Shown here one piece after another: positions 16,457 through 25,416 of a stretch of 64,000 bases of DNA (position 1 is its first letter; the number at the start of each line of letters is the position of its first letter). Below the pieces are notes generated by a model. The model searched no databases, was not told the origin of the DNA, and saw nothing but the letters and a program-made list of their open reading frames with translations. The DNA comes from Oceanimonas pelagia (lineage in GTDB: Bacteria; Pseudomonadota; Gammaproteobacteria; Enterobacterales; Aeromonadaceae), in the NCBI RefSeq assembly GCF_030849025.1, contig NZ_CP118224.1, positions 101,001-165,000 of the forward strand, given 5' to 3'. The position numbers and the translations under genes are program-made.

Positions 16457-17896
16457 ATGGAGAAAATACTGACCCCCCGGGTGGAGAAACTGCCTGTCGG
16501 CTGGATTCGGTTGGCAATATTAACCGCTCTGTTTCTGCTGGTGGTGATGCTTGGTACGGGCAATACCGAAGGCGAGTTCGGGCTCTTTGCCCTGGTGCCG
16601 ACGCTAGTGGTGCTGGGGCTGGCGCTGCTTACCCGGCGCACGCTGGAGCCACTGTTGGCGGGCGCCCTTGCCGGCTTTGCGCTGGTTGAACCGGAGCGCA
16701 CACTGCACAACTTTGTGGCCAGCACCCTGGAGGTGATGCAGGGGCCCATTATGGGCTGGCTGATCCTGGTGTGCGGCCTGCTCGGCAGTCTGATTGCACT
16801 GCTGCAGTTTTCCGGTGCCACCCTGGCCTTCAGCGACAGCCTGGGCAAATACGTCAAACGTCGCTCCCATGCCCTGATGGCCAGCTGGCTGCTGGGCATT
16901 GTCATTTTTATTGATGACTACCTCAACGCCCTGACCGTCAGTACCGCCATGCGCAAGCTGTCGGACAAGCTGAAAATCTCCCGGGACATGCTGGCCTATG
17001 TGGTGGATTCCACCTCGGCGCCGGTGTGCCTGCTGATCCCGTTTTCCACCTGGGGGATTTATCTCGCTGGCCTGATTGAAGTTAACGGCCTGGTGCCTGA
17101 AGGGGAAGGGTTCAATTATTACCTGAGCCTGTTGCCCTATCTGGTGTACCCCTGGGTGGCGCTGCTGCTGGTCCCCCTGGTGGCCTTTGGCGTGATACCG
17201 CTGCTTGGCAGCATGAAACAGGCGGAGCGGGACTGCCTTGAGGGCAACAGTGAGGTTACCGAACAGGACGAGCCGGGTCATCGGCAGCCGCCGCGGCTGG
17301 TGAACTTTATGTTGCCGGTGCTGACCCTGCTGCTGGCCACCTGGTATTTCGACATCGATGCCCTGATGGGTGTGGGCTGTGCCCTGGTGGTGTCGCTGGT
17401 GCTGTACCGGCTGCAGGGGCTGGCCAGTCTGCCTCGGCTGTTTGATGAAATCATTCAGGGCATGGCCACCATGCTGCTGCCCCTTGGCATCGTGTTTACA
17501 GCCTTCGTGCTGCAGGCGGTGAACGAGAAGCTGGGGCTGGCGCCTTATCTTATCGATACCATTACCCCCTACATGAACGCCCAGTGGCTGCCGGCGCTCA
17601 GCTTTCTGGTACTGGCCGGGCTGACCTTTGCCACCGGCTCTTTCTGGGGCGTTTATGCCATCGCCTTTCCCATCATGATCCCCTTGGCTCAGGCCCTGGA
17701 TGCCAACATGGCGCTGACTCTGGGGGCCGTGGTGTCGGCAGGTGCCTTTGGCAGCCATGCCTGCTTCTTTGGCGACTCCACCGTGATCTCCGCCAGAGGC
17801 TGTGGCATCAGCCCGATGCAGCATGCCCTTAGCCAGCTGCCCTATACCCTGATTGCCGCCGCCGTCACCACTGTGTTGCTGTGGCTGCTGACCTGA
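16457..17896 (+). CDS. NhaC-family (Na+/H+ antiporter fold) transporter
   Basis: The start at 16457 follows GAGGAAG; the product is 479 residues with about eleven helices. FIDDYLNALTVSTAMRKLSD and LAYVVDSTSAPVCLLIPFST are hallmarks of the Na_H_antiporter (NhaC) family. Many members import amino acids or polyamines rather than exchange protons. Its setting between puuR and a deacetylase gene, and its paralog at 25417-27357, point to a substrate of polyamine metabolism, such as putrescine or a derivative. It is probably CRP-activated. Confidence 0.88.
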   Translation: MEKILTPRVEKLPVGWIRLAILTALFLLVVMLGTGNTEGEFGLFALVPTLVVLGLALLTRRTLEPLLAGALAGFALVEPERTLHNFVASTLEVMQGPIMGWLILVCGLLGSLIALLQFSGATLAFSDSLGKYVKRRSHALMASWLLGIVIFIDDYLNALTVSTAMRKLSDKLKISRDMLAYVVDSTSAPVCLLIPFSTWGIYLAGLIEVNGLVPEGEGFNYYLSLLPYLVYPWVALLLVPLVAFGVIPLLGSMKQAERDCLEGNSEVTEQDEPGHRQPPRLVNFMLPVLTLLLATWYFDIDALMGVGCALVVSLVLYRLQGLASLPRLFDEIIQGMATMLLPLGIVFTAFVLQAVNEKLGLAPYLIDTITPYMNAQWLPALSFLVLAGLTFATGSFWGVYAIAFPIMIPLAQALDANMALTLGAVVSAGAFGSHACFFGDSTVISARGCGISPMQHALSQLPYTLIAAAVTTVLLWLLT

Positions 17897-17916
17897 TTTT
17901 GAACAAGGAGAGCACA

Positions 17917-19023
17917 ATGAAACGAACCGGATTCGCCTTTCACGAACACTGCCTGTGGCACGATGCCGGCCCCTGTTCGGTATTTGACCGCCCCGGTGGC
18001 TTTGTGCAGCCCGCCGTGGCCGCCGAACACCCGGAAACCAAGCGCCGGCTGCGCAACCTGCTGGCGGTGAGCGGCCTGCTGGAGCAGCTGACTCCGGTAC
18101 ATGCCGAGCCGGCAACGAGGGAAGATTTGTTACGTTTTCATACCGAGCGTTATATCGATGAGCTCAGCGCCATGAGTGAGCGGGGTTTCGGTGATGCCGG
18201 CCAGTATGCGCCCTTTCGTCAGGATGCCTTTCCCATTGCCTGCCGCTCGGCGGGGCTGGCCATGGCCACGGTGGCGGCGGTGCTCAACGGCGAAGTCGAT
18301 AACGGCTACTGTCTGTCGCGCCCTCCCGGCCATCATGCCGAAGCGGACAGGGGAATGGGATTTTGCCTGCTGGGTAATATACCCATCGCCATTCGGTCGG
18401 CACAGGCGCGGGGCCTGGTGCGCCGGGTGGCGGTGATCGACTGGGACGTGCACCATGGTAACGGCACTCAGCAGGCGTTTTATGAGGATGCAGAGGTGCT
18501 GACCATTTCACTGCATCACGACAACAACTATCCCATCGGCTCGGGCAGCGCGGACGAGCGAGGCCGAGGGGCCGGTTTCGGCTATAACCTCAATGTGCCG
18601 CTGCCGGCCGGATCCGGGATCGGCACCTACTTGGCGGCCATGGATCAACTGGTGATCCCGGCACTGGATCGTTTCAAGCCGGAACTGATCGTGGTGGCCT
18701 GTGGCTTTGATGCCGGCGCCATGGATCCGCTCGGCTGCATGTTGCTTAATGCCGATGCCTTTGGTCGGCTGACCGAGAAGGTGATGATCGCCGCCGACCG
18801 ACTGTGCCGGGGCCGGTTGGTGATGGTGCATGAAGGAGGCTATTCGGAGGGATATGTGCCTTTTTGCGGCCACCGGGTGATCGAAACCCTGAGTCGAAGC
18901 GATATTCACGTGCCCGATCCGGCGGGAGATGATATTGCCCGCTGGGGCCAGCAGGAGTTGCAGCCTCATCAGGCGGCACTGCTCGAAAGTCTTGTGCCCT
19001 TGCTGAAGGATATTCACGCCTGA
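17917..19023 (+). CDS. Class II histone deacetylase-like amidohydrolase (probable acetylpolyamine deacetylase)
   Basis: ATG at 17917 follows AAGGAG; the product is 368 residues. Zinc-hydrolase motifs are intact: RPPGHHAEADRGMGF with the tandem catalytic histidines, DWDVHHGNGTQQAFY with metal-binding Asp and His, CGFDAGAMDPLG with the second Asp, and HEGGYSEGY. Bacterial members deacetylate acetylated polyamines or other acetyl amides. It begins 20 bp after the transporter stop, so the two are likely co-transcribed, and the polyamine context supports acetylputrescine or acetylspermidine as substrate. Confidence 0.88.
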   Translation: MKRTGFAFHEHCLWHDAGPCSVFDRPGGFVQPAVAAEHPETKRRLRNLLAVSGLLEQLTPVHAEPATREDLLRFHTERYIDELSAMSERGFGDAGQYAPFRQDAFPIACRSAGLAMATVAAVLNGEVDNGYCLSRPPGHHAEADRGMGFCLLGNIPIAIRSAQARGLVRRVAVIDWDVHHGNGTQQAFYEDAEVLTISLHHDNNYPIGSGSADERGRGAGFGYNLNVPLPAGSGIGTYLAAMDQLVIPALDRFKPELIVVACGFDAGAMDPLGCMLLNADAFGRLTEKVMIAADRLCRGRLVMVHEGGYSEGYVPFCGHRVIETLSRSDIHVPDPAGDDIARWGQQELQPHQAALLESLVPLLKDIHA

Positions 19024-19102
19024 TGATCCGGCCCTGAACCAGCGCAAAAACTGGTCATGGTCTTTTTTGAGTGTTACATTTTATTCACCGTTTTATTGAT
19101 CG

Positions 19103-19875
19103 GTGAACATGGCGTTCATGCAAAAGGATATTGCACCCACTTCTCTTGAACCCCTGGCGCAGCTGCTTTCAGCCCTTGACGGCAGAGAGTTTTTGCACGA
19201 GCTTCAGGCTTGCCTGGAAAGTTACTTTGCCGGTATCGATCTGGTGTTATGCCGGTTTCACCGCCGGCGCAGCCCCGAAATACTGTTGCACAATCTGAAC
19301 CACCGTCAGGAAACGAAAACCCTTACTGTGCCGGCATGTATCAGCTCGATCCATTTTACCAGCACTGGCTGAGCCACCCGACTACCGGCGTATTTCGTCT
19401 GGATGACATAGCTCCCTCGGAATTCCGGCGCAGTGAGTATTTTCTGACCTACTACACCGGACTGGGCCTGCATGACGAGCTGATGTGTTTTTTCTCATCC
19501 AACACGAATACCACCCTGGCTTTTTCCTTTGGCTTTTATCAGCCTCCGCCGCACCCTGATGGTTGCCTGCTGAGCGACAAAATGGCTTATCTGTTTCCCT
19601 TGTTGCAGGCGCTGCTGGAAAAGCATCACTGGCAGTCTGCGATCAATGACGATAGGGCGGGCTCCGAGGAGTTTATTGATGAGCGCCTGAGCGAGCGCGA
19701 GCAGCAGGTGGCACGGCTGTTTTTGCAGGGACACAGTGCCCCGGCCATTGCCGAGCTGCTGTGCATCAGTCCGGGCACGGTGAAAAATCACCGCAAGAAT
19801 ATTTACGGCAAGCTTGCCATCAACAGCCAGGCCGAACTGTTTCAGCTGTTTCTGCGTCAGTTGGGAGTGGAGTAA
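19103..19875 (+). pseudogene. LuxR-family regulator with a frameshift
   Basis: Two frames together make one LuxR-type regulator of about 255 residues. The first (from 19103 or ATG 19109) encodes the N-terminal part up to about 19318; the second continues from about 19312 with NPYCAGMYQLDPFYQHWLSH and carries a complete C-terminal helix-turn-helix (LSEREQQVARLFLQGHSAPA then SPGTVKNHRKNIYGKL). The switch lies near GAAACGAAAACCC and is equal to one missing base. No standard slippery heptamer is present, so this is either a real inactivating deletion or a base-calling error. Confidence 0.75.
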
Positions 19876-19892
19876 GGCAGGGGAAAACAGAA

Positions 19893-19917
19893 AAAGGGCG
19901 CTGCTGTAGCGCCCTTT
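19893..19917. terminator. Bidirectional terminator between the LuxR gene and puuC
   Basis: A perfect 10-bp stem AAAGGGCGCT / AGCGCCCTTT with a GCTGT loop. A and T runs on the two sides suit both converging transcripts. Confidence 0.8.
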
Positions 19918-19982
19918 GATGTCTGGCAAGTGTTGCCGCATTGCGGCAAATTGCGGGCGGGCGGCCCGCGCTCCAGGGCTAA

Positions 19983-21476
19983 TCACCCCGTCCCAAACTC
20001 AATCCAGGTGGTTTTCAGCTGGCTGTATTCGGCCAGGGAGTGCAGTGACTTGTCGCGGCCGTTGCCGGACTGCTTGTAACCGCCAAAGGGCACCGTCATG
20101 TCGCCGCCGGCGTAGTTGTTGACGAACACCTGGCCCGCCTCCAGTCGCCGGGCCGTGGTCAGGGCGCGGTCGAGGTTTTGGGTCCAGACCGCCGCCGCCA
20201 GGCCGTAGGGGGAGTCGTTGGCGATGGCCACCGCTTCGTCGGCGCTGTCAAAGCCGATCACCGCCAGCACCGGGCCGAATACTTCTTCCCGCGCCAGGGC
20301 CATGTTGTTGGTGACGTTATCAAACACCGTGGGGGCAAAATACAGGCCGCCATTGATGCTTACCGGCTCGCCGCCGGTACGCAGGCGCGCCCCCTGTTTC
20401 AGCGCCGCCGCCACATGGCCGGCAATGCCGTCGAGCTGGGTGGCATCCACAATGGCGCCCATGGGGCTGGCCGGATCCAGGGGGTTGCCGGGTTGCCAGG
20501 CGGCGGCCTGGTGCACAAGGCGCTCCACCAGTTCATCTTTAATACTGTTTTCCACCAGCAGCCGGGAGCCGGCGATGCACACCTCGCCCTGGTTGTAGAA
20601 AATGGCCTGGGCCGCCTGCTGCGCCACATGCTCCAGGTTGCCGGCGTCGGCAAACACGATATTGGCGCTCTTGCCGCCGCACTCCATAAAGGTACGCTTC
20701 ATATTGGACTCGCCCGCATACTGGATAAGCAGCTTGCCCACGCCGGTAGAGCCGGTAAAGGCCAGGGCGTTAACGTCCATGTGCAGCGCCAGGGCCTTGC
20801 CCACGGTATGGCCGTAGCCGGGCAGCACCTGCAGCACGCCGGCGGGCAGGCCGGCCTCATGGGCCAGGGCCGCCAGCCGCAGGGCGCTTAAGGGTGACTT
20901 TTCCGACGGCTTTAAAATCACCGTATTGCCGGCGGCCAGCGCCGGGGCGATTTTCCAGCAGGCCATCATCAGCGGAAAGTTCCAGGGCACGATGGCGGCC
21001 ACCACCCCCAGCGGTTCCCGGGTGACCAGCCCCAGGCTGCTGGCGGCGGTGGGGGCGATTTCGCCATACACCTTGTCGATGGCTTCGGCGTTCCAGCGCA
21101 GGCAGCGCACCGCCGCCGGCAGATCCACATTCAGGCTGTTGGCGATGGGTTTGCCCATGTCCAGGGTTTCCAGCAGCGCCAGCTCCTCGGCGTGGCTTTC
21201 GACCCGTTCGGCAAAGCGCAGCAATACCTGTTTGCGCTCCGCCGGGGCCAGTCCGGCCCAGTGGGGCAGGGCGGTGCGCGCGTGGGCCACCGCCAGGCTG
21301 GCGTCCTGCTCGTCGCAACTGGCCACCTCGGCCAGTTGGGCGCCGGTGGCCGGGTTAAAGCTGGCAAAGCGTTCGCCGGACAGGGCGTCGCAGTAGCGGC
21401 CATTGATAAAGGCGCGGCCCTCGGGCCGCAGTCCTTCACTCAGGGCTTGCCAGTGGGCAAGGGGGTGTTGTGCCAT
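19983..21476 (-). CDS. puuC: Aldehyde dehydrogenase, PuuC-like
   Basis: The start at 21476 follows GAGGAGG; the product is 497 residues, the normal ALDH length. It contains GLVTREPLGVVAAIVPWNFP, LAFTGSTGVGKLLIQYAG, the general-base glutamate in MECGGKSANIVF and the catalytic cysteine in NQGEVCIAGSRLLVE. By context it oxidises gamma-glutamyl-gamma-aminobutyraldehyde (or the free aminobutyraldehyde) to the acid with NAD(P)+. It is 10 bp after the aminotransferase gene, in one transcription unit. Confidence 0.92.
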   Translation of the reverse strand: MAQHPLAHWQALSEGLRPEGRAFINGRYCDALSGERFASFNPATGAQLAEVASCDEQDASLAVAHARTALPHWAGLAPAERKQVLLRFAERVESHAEELALLETLDMGKPIANSLNVDLPAAVRCLRWNAEAIDKVYGEIAPTAASSLGLVTREPLGVVAAIVPWNFPLMMACWKIAPALAAGNTVILKPSEKSPLSALRLAALAHEAGLPAGVLQVLPGYGHTVGKALALHMDVNALAFTGSTGVGKLLIQYAGESNMKRTFMECGGKSANIVFADAGNLEHVAQQAAQAIFYNQGEVCIAGSRLLVENSIKDELVERLVHQAAAWQPGNPLDPASPMGAIVDATQLDGIAGHVAAALKQGARLRTGGEPVSINGGLYFAPTVFDNVTNNMALAREEVFGPVLAVIGFDSADEAVAIANDSPYGLAAAVWTQNLDRALTTARRLEAGQVFVNNYAGGDMTVPFGGYKQSGNGRDKSLHSLAEYSQLKTTWIEFGTG

Positions 21477-21486
21477 GGTGGCCTCC

Positions 21487-22848
21487 TCAGTCCATGATGC
21501 CCAGCTGGCGGGCGGTGGCGTCCAGGCTTTCCCGGGCCAGACGCACCAGCTCGTCAATTTCGGCCCTGGTGATCACCAGGGGCGGCGACACCACCATGGT
21601 TTCGCCCACGGAGCGCATTACTATGCCGGTGTTAAAACAGTTGTCCCGGCAACGGCCGCCGATGCCTGGCTCAAAGCGGGCCAGGGTGGTCTTGTCGGCC
21701 ACCAGCTCAAGCGCGCCCAGCAGCCCCAGGCTGCGGGTCTCGCCCACCAGCGGGTGATCCGCCAGGCTGGCCCAGCGCTCGGCAAAGTAGGGCGCGGCTT
21801 CTTCACGCACATGCTCCAGTACATTCTCTTCTTCCATCAGCTCCAGGTTGCGCAGGGCCACGGCAGCGCAGGCCGGGTGACCGGAGTAGGTAAAGCCGTG
21901 GTAGAACTCGCCGCCCTGCTCGATCAGGGTGTCGGCCACCCGGTCTCCCACCAGCACGCCGCCGATGGGCAGGTAGCCGGAAGACAGGCCCTTGGCGACG
22001 GGCATCAGATCGGGCTTGATATTGAAGTGCTGGCTGCCAAACCACTGCCCCAGCCGGCCAAAGCCGCAGATCACCTCGTCGGCGATCAGCAGAATGCCGT
22101 AGTGGTCGCAGATGCGCTGAATTTCGGGCCAGTAGCTCTCGGGCGGAATGATCACGCCGCCGGCACCCTGCACCGGCTCGGCGATAAAGGCCGCCACCCG
22201 GTTCACCCCCAGCTCCTTGATTTTCTGCTCCAGGGAGCGCGCCGCCAGCAGGCCGAACTCTTCCGGGCTCATTTCCCGGCCTTCGCCAAACCAGTAGGGT
22301 TGGGCGATGTGCTCCACGTCTGGCAGCATGGGGCCGCCCTGCTCGTGCATGGGGGCCATGCCGCCCAGGCTGGCGCCGGCCACGGTGGATCCGTGGTAGC
22401 CGTTGCGCCGGCCTATGATCACGGTTTTTTCCGGCTGGCCCTTGAGCTGCCAGTAGCGGCGCACCATGCGCACGACCGTGTCGTTGGACTCGGAGCCGGA
22501 GCCGGTAAAGAACACATGATTGATGTGCTCCGGGGCCAGCTCGGTGAGCTTTTTGGCCAGTTTGATCGCCGGCGGATGGGCGGTCTTGAAGAAGTTGTTG
22601 TAGTAGGGCAACTCGGTCATCTGGGCGGTGGCGGCCTCCACCAGCTCCTGGCGGCCATAGCCCAGGTTCACGCACCACAGGCCGGCCATGGCATCGAGAA
22701 TGCGGTTGCCTTCCGAATCGTGAATATAGATGCCCTCGGCGCCGGTGATGATGCGGCTGTTGCTGCCCAGCTCCCTGGTGTCGGTAAAGGGGTGCAGGTG
22801 GTGCTGGCCGTCCTGCTGGCGCAATTCTTGAGTGTTGTACTGATGCAT
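21487..22848 (-). CDS. spuC: Class III aminotransferase, putrescine-pyruvate transaminase (SpuC-like)
   Basis: The start at 22848 has AGGA at 8 bases; an upstream in-frame ATG (22869) is possible. The 453-residue PLP enzyme shows TGSGSESNDTVVRMVRRYW (phosphate-binding), LLIADEVICGFGRLG with the cofactor Asp, and MPVAKGLSSGYLPIGG with the catalytic Lys. Overall it resembles Pseudomonas SpuC, which transfers the amino group of putrescine to pyruvate. Being followed by puuC, with puuD upstream, it may alternatively act on gamma-glutamylputrescine in place of the missing PuuB oxidase. Confidence 0.88.
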   Translation of the reverse strand: MHQYNTQELRQQDGQHHLHPFTDTRELGSNSRIITGAEGIYIHDSEGNRILDAMAGLWCVNLGYGRQELVEAATAQMTELPYYNNFFKTAHPPAIKLAKKLTELAPEHINHVFFTGSGSESNDTVVRMVRRYWQLKGQPEKTVIIGRRNGYHGSTVAGASLGGMAPMHEQGGPMLPDVEHIAQPYWFGEGREMSPEEFGLLAARSLEQKIKELGVNRVAAFIAEPVQGAGGVIIPPESYWPEIQRICDHYGILLIADEVICGFGRLGQWFGSQHFNIKPDLMPVAKGLSSGYLPIGGVLVGDRVADTLIEQGGEFYHGFTYSGHPACAAVALRNLELMEEENVLEHVREEAAPYFAERWASLADHPLVGETRSLGLLGALELVADKTTLARFEPGIGGRCRDNCFNTGIVMRSVGETMVVSPPLVITRAEIDELVRLARESLDATARQLGIMD

Positions 22849-22934
22849 GATGGTGTCCTTTTTCTTCATGTGACTATCTCGGGTACAGACCATTGCCACA
22901 CCAACACGCAGCAAGTACTTCCATGTATGCTCGA

Positions 22935-22954
22935 CGATGGCATCCCTGCCATCG
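22935..22954. repeat. Hairpin between puuD and spuC
   Basis: CGATGGCA-TCCC-TGCCATCG is a perfect 8-bp stem in the 155-bp gap between puuD and the aminotransferase gene. No T-run follows on the minus strand. It may be a processing or attenuation element. Confidence 0.5.
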
Positions 22955-23003
22955 ACGGTTGGCTTCGGCAACGGCCTATCCCCTCTTGTTTGAATGAGCC
23001 TTT

Positions 23004-23765
23004 TTAAGCCTTGATGGTGTCCCGGTAGTGGGCGCAGGCGGTGCCAAAGGCGGTAAAGATGGCGGCGTAGAGCGGATGTTCATCGGTGCGCCATTCCGGG
23101 TGCCACTGCACGCCCAGGGCAAAGGGCAGGGTGGGGTCGCTGATGGCTTCCACCAGGCCGTCCGGCGCCAGCGCCTCGGCCAGCAGGCCCTCGCCCAGGC
23201 GGTCGATGCCCTGCTGGTGCAGCGAGTTCACCTCGAAGTTCAGCTCGCCGGTCAGCCGGTACAGCATGCCGTCCGGGTTCAGGCTGAGGGCGTGGGCCGG
23301 TTCGTAATGAGAGTTCACCCCGCCAGTGTCCGGCTCGCGGTGATCCATCAGGCCGGGCAGCGCCTGCAGTGGCTGGCGCAGGCTGCCGCCCCAGGCCACG
23401 TTCATTTCCTGCAGACCGCGGCAAATGCCGAGCAGCGGCAGCTTGAGCCGACGGGCGGCCCGGATCAGCGACAGTGCGGATCCGTCCCGATCCGGATCCA
23501 GCCGGCAGTCGGGGTGATCCTGATCGGCGGCGTAATGACGCGGATCCACATTGCTGTAGCTGCCGGTGAGGCAGAGACCGTCGAGGCGCTCAAGGATCCC
23601 TTCATTCAGACCTTCGGCCAGGGCCGGTAGCACCACCACCTCCACGTTGGCGGAGTGGCGCAGGGCGTCCACGTACTTGTTCACCACCATATGGCAATGA
23701 TGCCCTTCAATCTGTCGCTGACAGGCGGTCACGCCGATCAGAGGCTTGTGCATTATTCTTTCCAT
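23004..23765 (-). CDS. puuD: Gamma-glutamyl-gamma-aminobutyrate hydrolase
   Basis: Class I glutamine-amidotransferase-like hydrolase of 253 residues that splits gamma-glutamyl-GABA into glutamate and GABA. The nucleophile is C115 in LGICRGLQEMN, and the His-Glu of the triad is in GVQWHPEWRTDEHP. The N-terminus MERIMHKPLIGV aligns with E. coli PuuD, and AGGTGA precedes the ATG at 23765, supporting this start over the next ATG. It is divergent from puuA across a 263-bp promoter region. Confidence 0.93.
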   Translation of the reverse strand: MERIMHKPLIGVTACQRQIEGHHCHMVVNKYVDALRHSANVEVVVLPALAEGLNEGILERLDGLCLTGSYSNVDPRHYAADQDHPDCRLDPDRDGSALSLIRAARRLKLPLLGICRGLQEMNVAWGGSLRQPLQALPGLMDHREPDTGGVNSHYEPAHALSLNPDGMLYRLTGELNFEVNSLHQQGIDRLGEGLLAEALAPDGLVEAISDPTLPFALGVQWHPEWRTDEHPLYAAIFTAFGTACAHYRDTIKA

Positions 23766-24028
23766 TGTGTCACCTGCTCAAACCATGTGGTTTATATATT
23801 TAACGGCCCTGTGTGCCGAATCCATAGCGGCATGGAAGCACGGCAATCACACAAAATCCAGTGAATGACGGCTTTAAAAGCGAACATTGGTTTAAATAAT
23901 GTGACGAGGTTAACTCTTTTTTACAATGCGTTAACTTTTGTAGTGCTCGAGCGATTGTCTTGTGTTGTTCATTATCCTATAACAAATGGCATTCTGGATG
24001 GTTATTAAAAAACAACATGGAGGTCACC
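23766..24028. promoter_or_regulatory. Divergent puuD/puuA promoter region
   Basis: This 263-bp AT-rich interval separates the divergent puuD and puuA starts and must hold both promoters. GAACATTGGTTTAAATAATG and TTTATATATTTAA stretches are possible regulator or promoter elements. I could not match a PuuR box with confidence. Confidence 0.5.
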
Positions 24029-25402
24029 ATGAGTGACAGGGGCATGCAAGAGGCCCGGGAGTTTCTGGAGCGAAACCCGGATATCAATTCCATCGATCTG
24101 ATGATCGGTGACATCAACGGGGTGATCCGCGGCAAGCGCATTCCCCGGGACAGTCTGCTCAAGGCCTATGAAGAGGGGGTCTGCCTGCCGGCCTCGCTGT
24201 TTGCCCTCGACATTAACGGTAACACCATTGAGGAAACCGGCCTGGGGCTGGATCAGGGCGAGGGCGACCGGTTGTGCTTTCCGGTGCCCGGCACCCTGAG
24301 CCGGGTGCCCTGGCAGGACAGGCCCTGCGCCCAGCTGCTGATGAGCATGTATGAAAATGATCACAGCCCCTTTGTGTACGATCCCCGCCATGTGCTGCAG
24401 CGGGTGCTGGATCGTTTCTCCGATCTGGGGCTGACGCCGGTGGTGGCGGTGGAAACCGAGTTTTATGTGATCGACCGGGATCGGGACGACGAGCATCAGT
24501 TGCAGCCGCCGGTGTCGCCGGTCAGCGGCAAGCGGGATCGTCAGTGTCAGGTGTATTCGCTGTCGGATCTCGATGACTACTGCGATTTCCTTGAGAGCAT
24601 TCAGCAGGCGGCCATGACTCAGAACCTGCCGGTGGACACCGCCATTGCCGAGTGCGCCCCGGGCCAGTTCGAGATCAACCTCAAGCACAGACCCGATGCC
24701 ATGCAGGCCTGCGACGAGGCGGTGCTGCTCAAGCGGCTGATTAAAGGGGTGGCGGCCCGCCACAGCATGGAAGCCACCTTTATGGCCAAGCCCTACAACC
24801 AGGAGGCGGGCAGCGGCACTCATATTCATGTGAGCCTGATCGACAGCGAGGGCAATAACCGTTTCTGCAGCCGGGACGACAGCCCGCTGGGCAACGAGCT
24901 GCTGCAACAGGCGGTGGCCGGGGTGCTGGCGCTGATGCCCGAGTCCATGGTGGTGTTTGCGCCCAACGCCAACAGCTACCGCCGCTTTCAGCCCGGCTTT
25001 TACGTGCCCATGAGTCAGACCTGGGGCGCCGACAACCGCACCGTGGCGGTGCGCATTCCCGGTGGCAACCCCGCCGCCCGCCGGCTGGAACACCGCGTGG
25101 CCGGCGCCGATGCCAACCCCTATCTGCTGGTGGCCAGCATACTGGCCGGCATTCATTATGGCCTGACCCACCGGCTTGATGTTCCCGAGCCCGTCTCCGG
25201 TAACGCCTACGCCAGCCACCCGCCCAGCCTGCCCAACAGCTGGATCCAGGCGCTGGATCAGTGGCAGCAAAACGAGATCCTGCCGGAATACCTGGGCCAG
25301 GAGTTCTGCCGGGTGTATCACGCCAACCGCTACGGCGAACGGCAATTGTTTATGCGCCACGTCAGCTCTCAGGAGTATGACTGGTATCTGCGTTCGGTCT
25401 GA
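24029..25402 (+). CDS. puuA: Gamma-glutamylputrescine synthetase (glutamine synthetase family)
   Basis: The start at 24029 follows GGAGGT at 5 bases; the product is 457 residues. It has the glutamine synthetase fold: N-terminal beta-grasp (SIDLMIGDINGVIRGKRIPR), metal-binding ETEFYVID, NQEAGSGTHIHVSL and the ATP-binding region RIPGGNPAARRLEHRVAGAD. It ligates putrescine to glutamate using ATP, the committing step of the Puu pathway. The transporter gene follows 14 bp later, so uptake and activation are probably co-expressed. Confidence 0.9.
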   Translation: MSDRGMQEAREFLERNPDINSIDLMIGDINGVIRGKRIPRDSLLKAYEEGVCLPASLFALDINGNTIEETGLGLDQGEGDRLCFPVPGTLSRVPWQDRPCAQLLMSMYENDHSPFVYDPRHVLQRVLDRFSDLGLTPVVAVETEFYVIDRDRDDEHQLQPPVSPVSGKRDRQCQVYSLSDLDDYCDFLESIQQAAMTQNLPVDTAIAECAPGQFEINLKHRPDAMQACDEAVLLKRLIKGVAARHSMEATFMAKPYNQEAGSGTHIHVSLIDSEGNNRFCSRDDSPLGNELLQQAVAGVLALMPESMVVFAPNANSYRRFQPGFYVPMSQTWGADNRTVAVRIPGGNPAARRLEHRVAGADANPYLLVASILAGIHYGLTHRLDVPEPVSGNAYASHPPSLPNSWIQALDQWQQNEILPEYLGQEFCRVYHANRYGERQLFMRHVSSQEYDWYLRSV

Positions 25403-25416
25403 CAGGAGAAAGTCCC

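Noticed and set aside
19307..19321. Programmed frameshifting in the LuxR-type gene
   Set aside because: The local sequence lacks an X XXY YYZ slippery heptamer or a clear downstream stem, so a deletion or read error is more likely.
22935..22954. Intrinsic terminator between puuD and spuC
   Set aside because: The stem is perfect but there is no T-run on the minus strand, so it is listed only as a hairpin.
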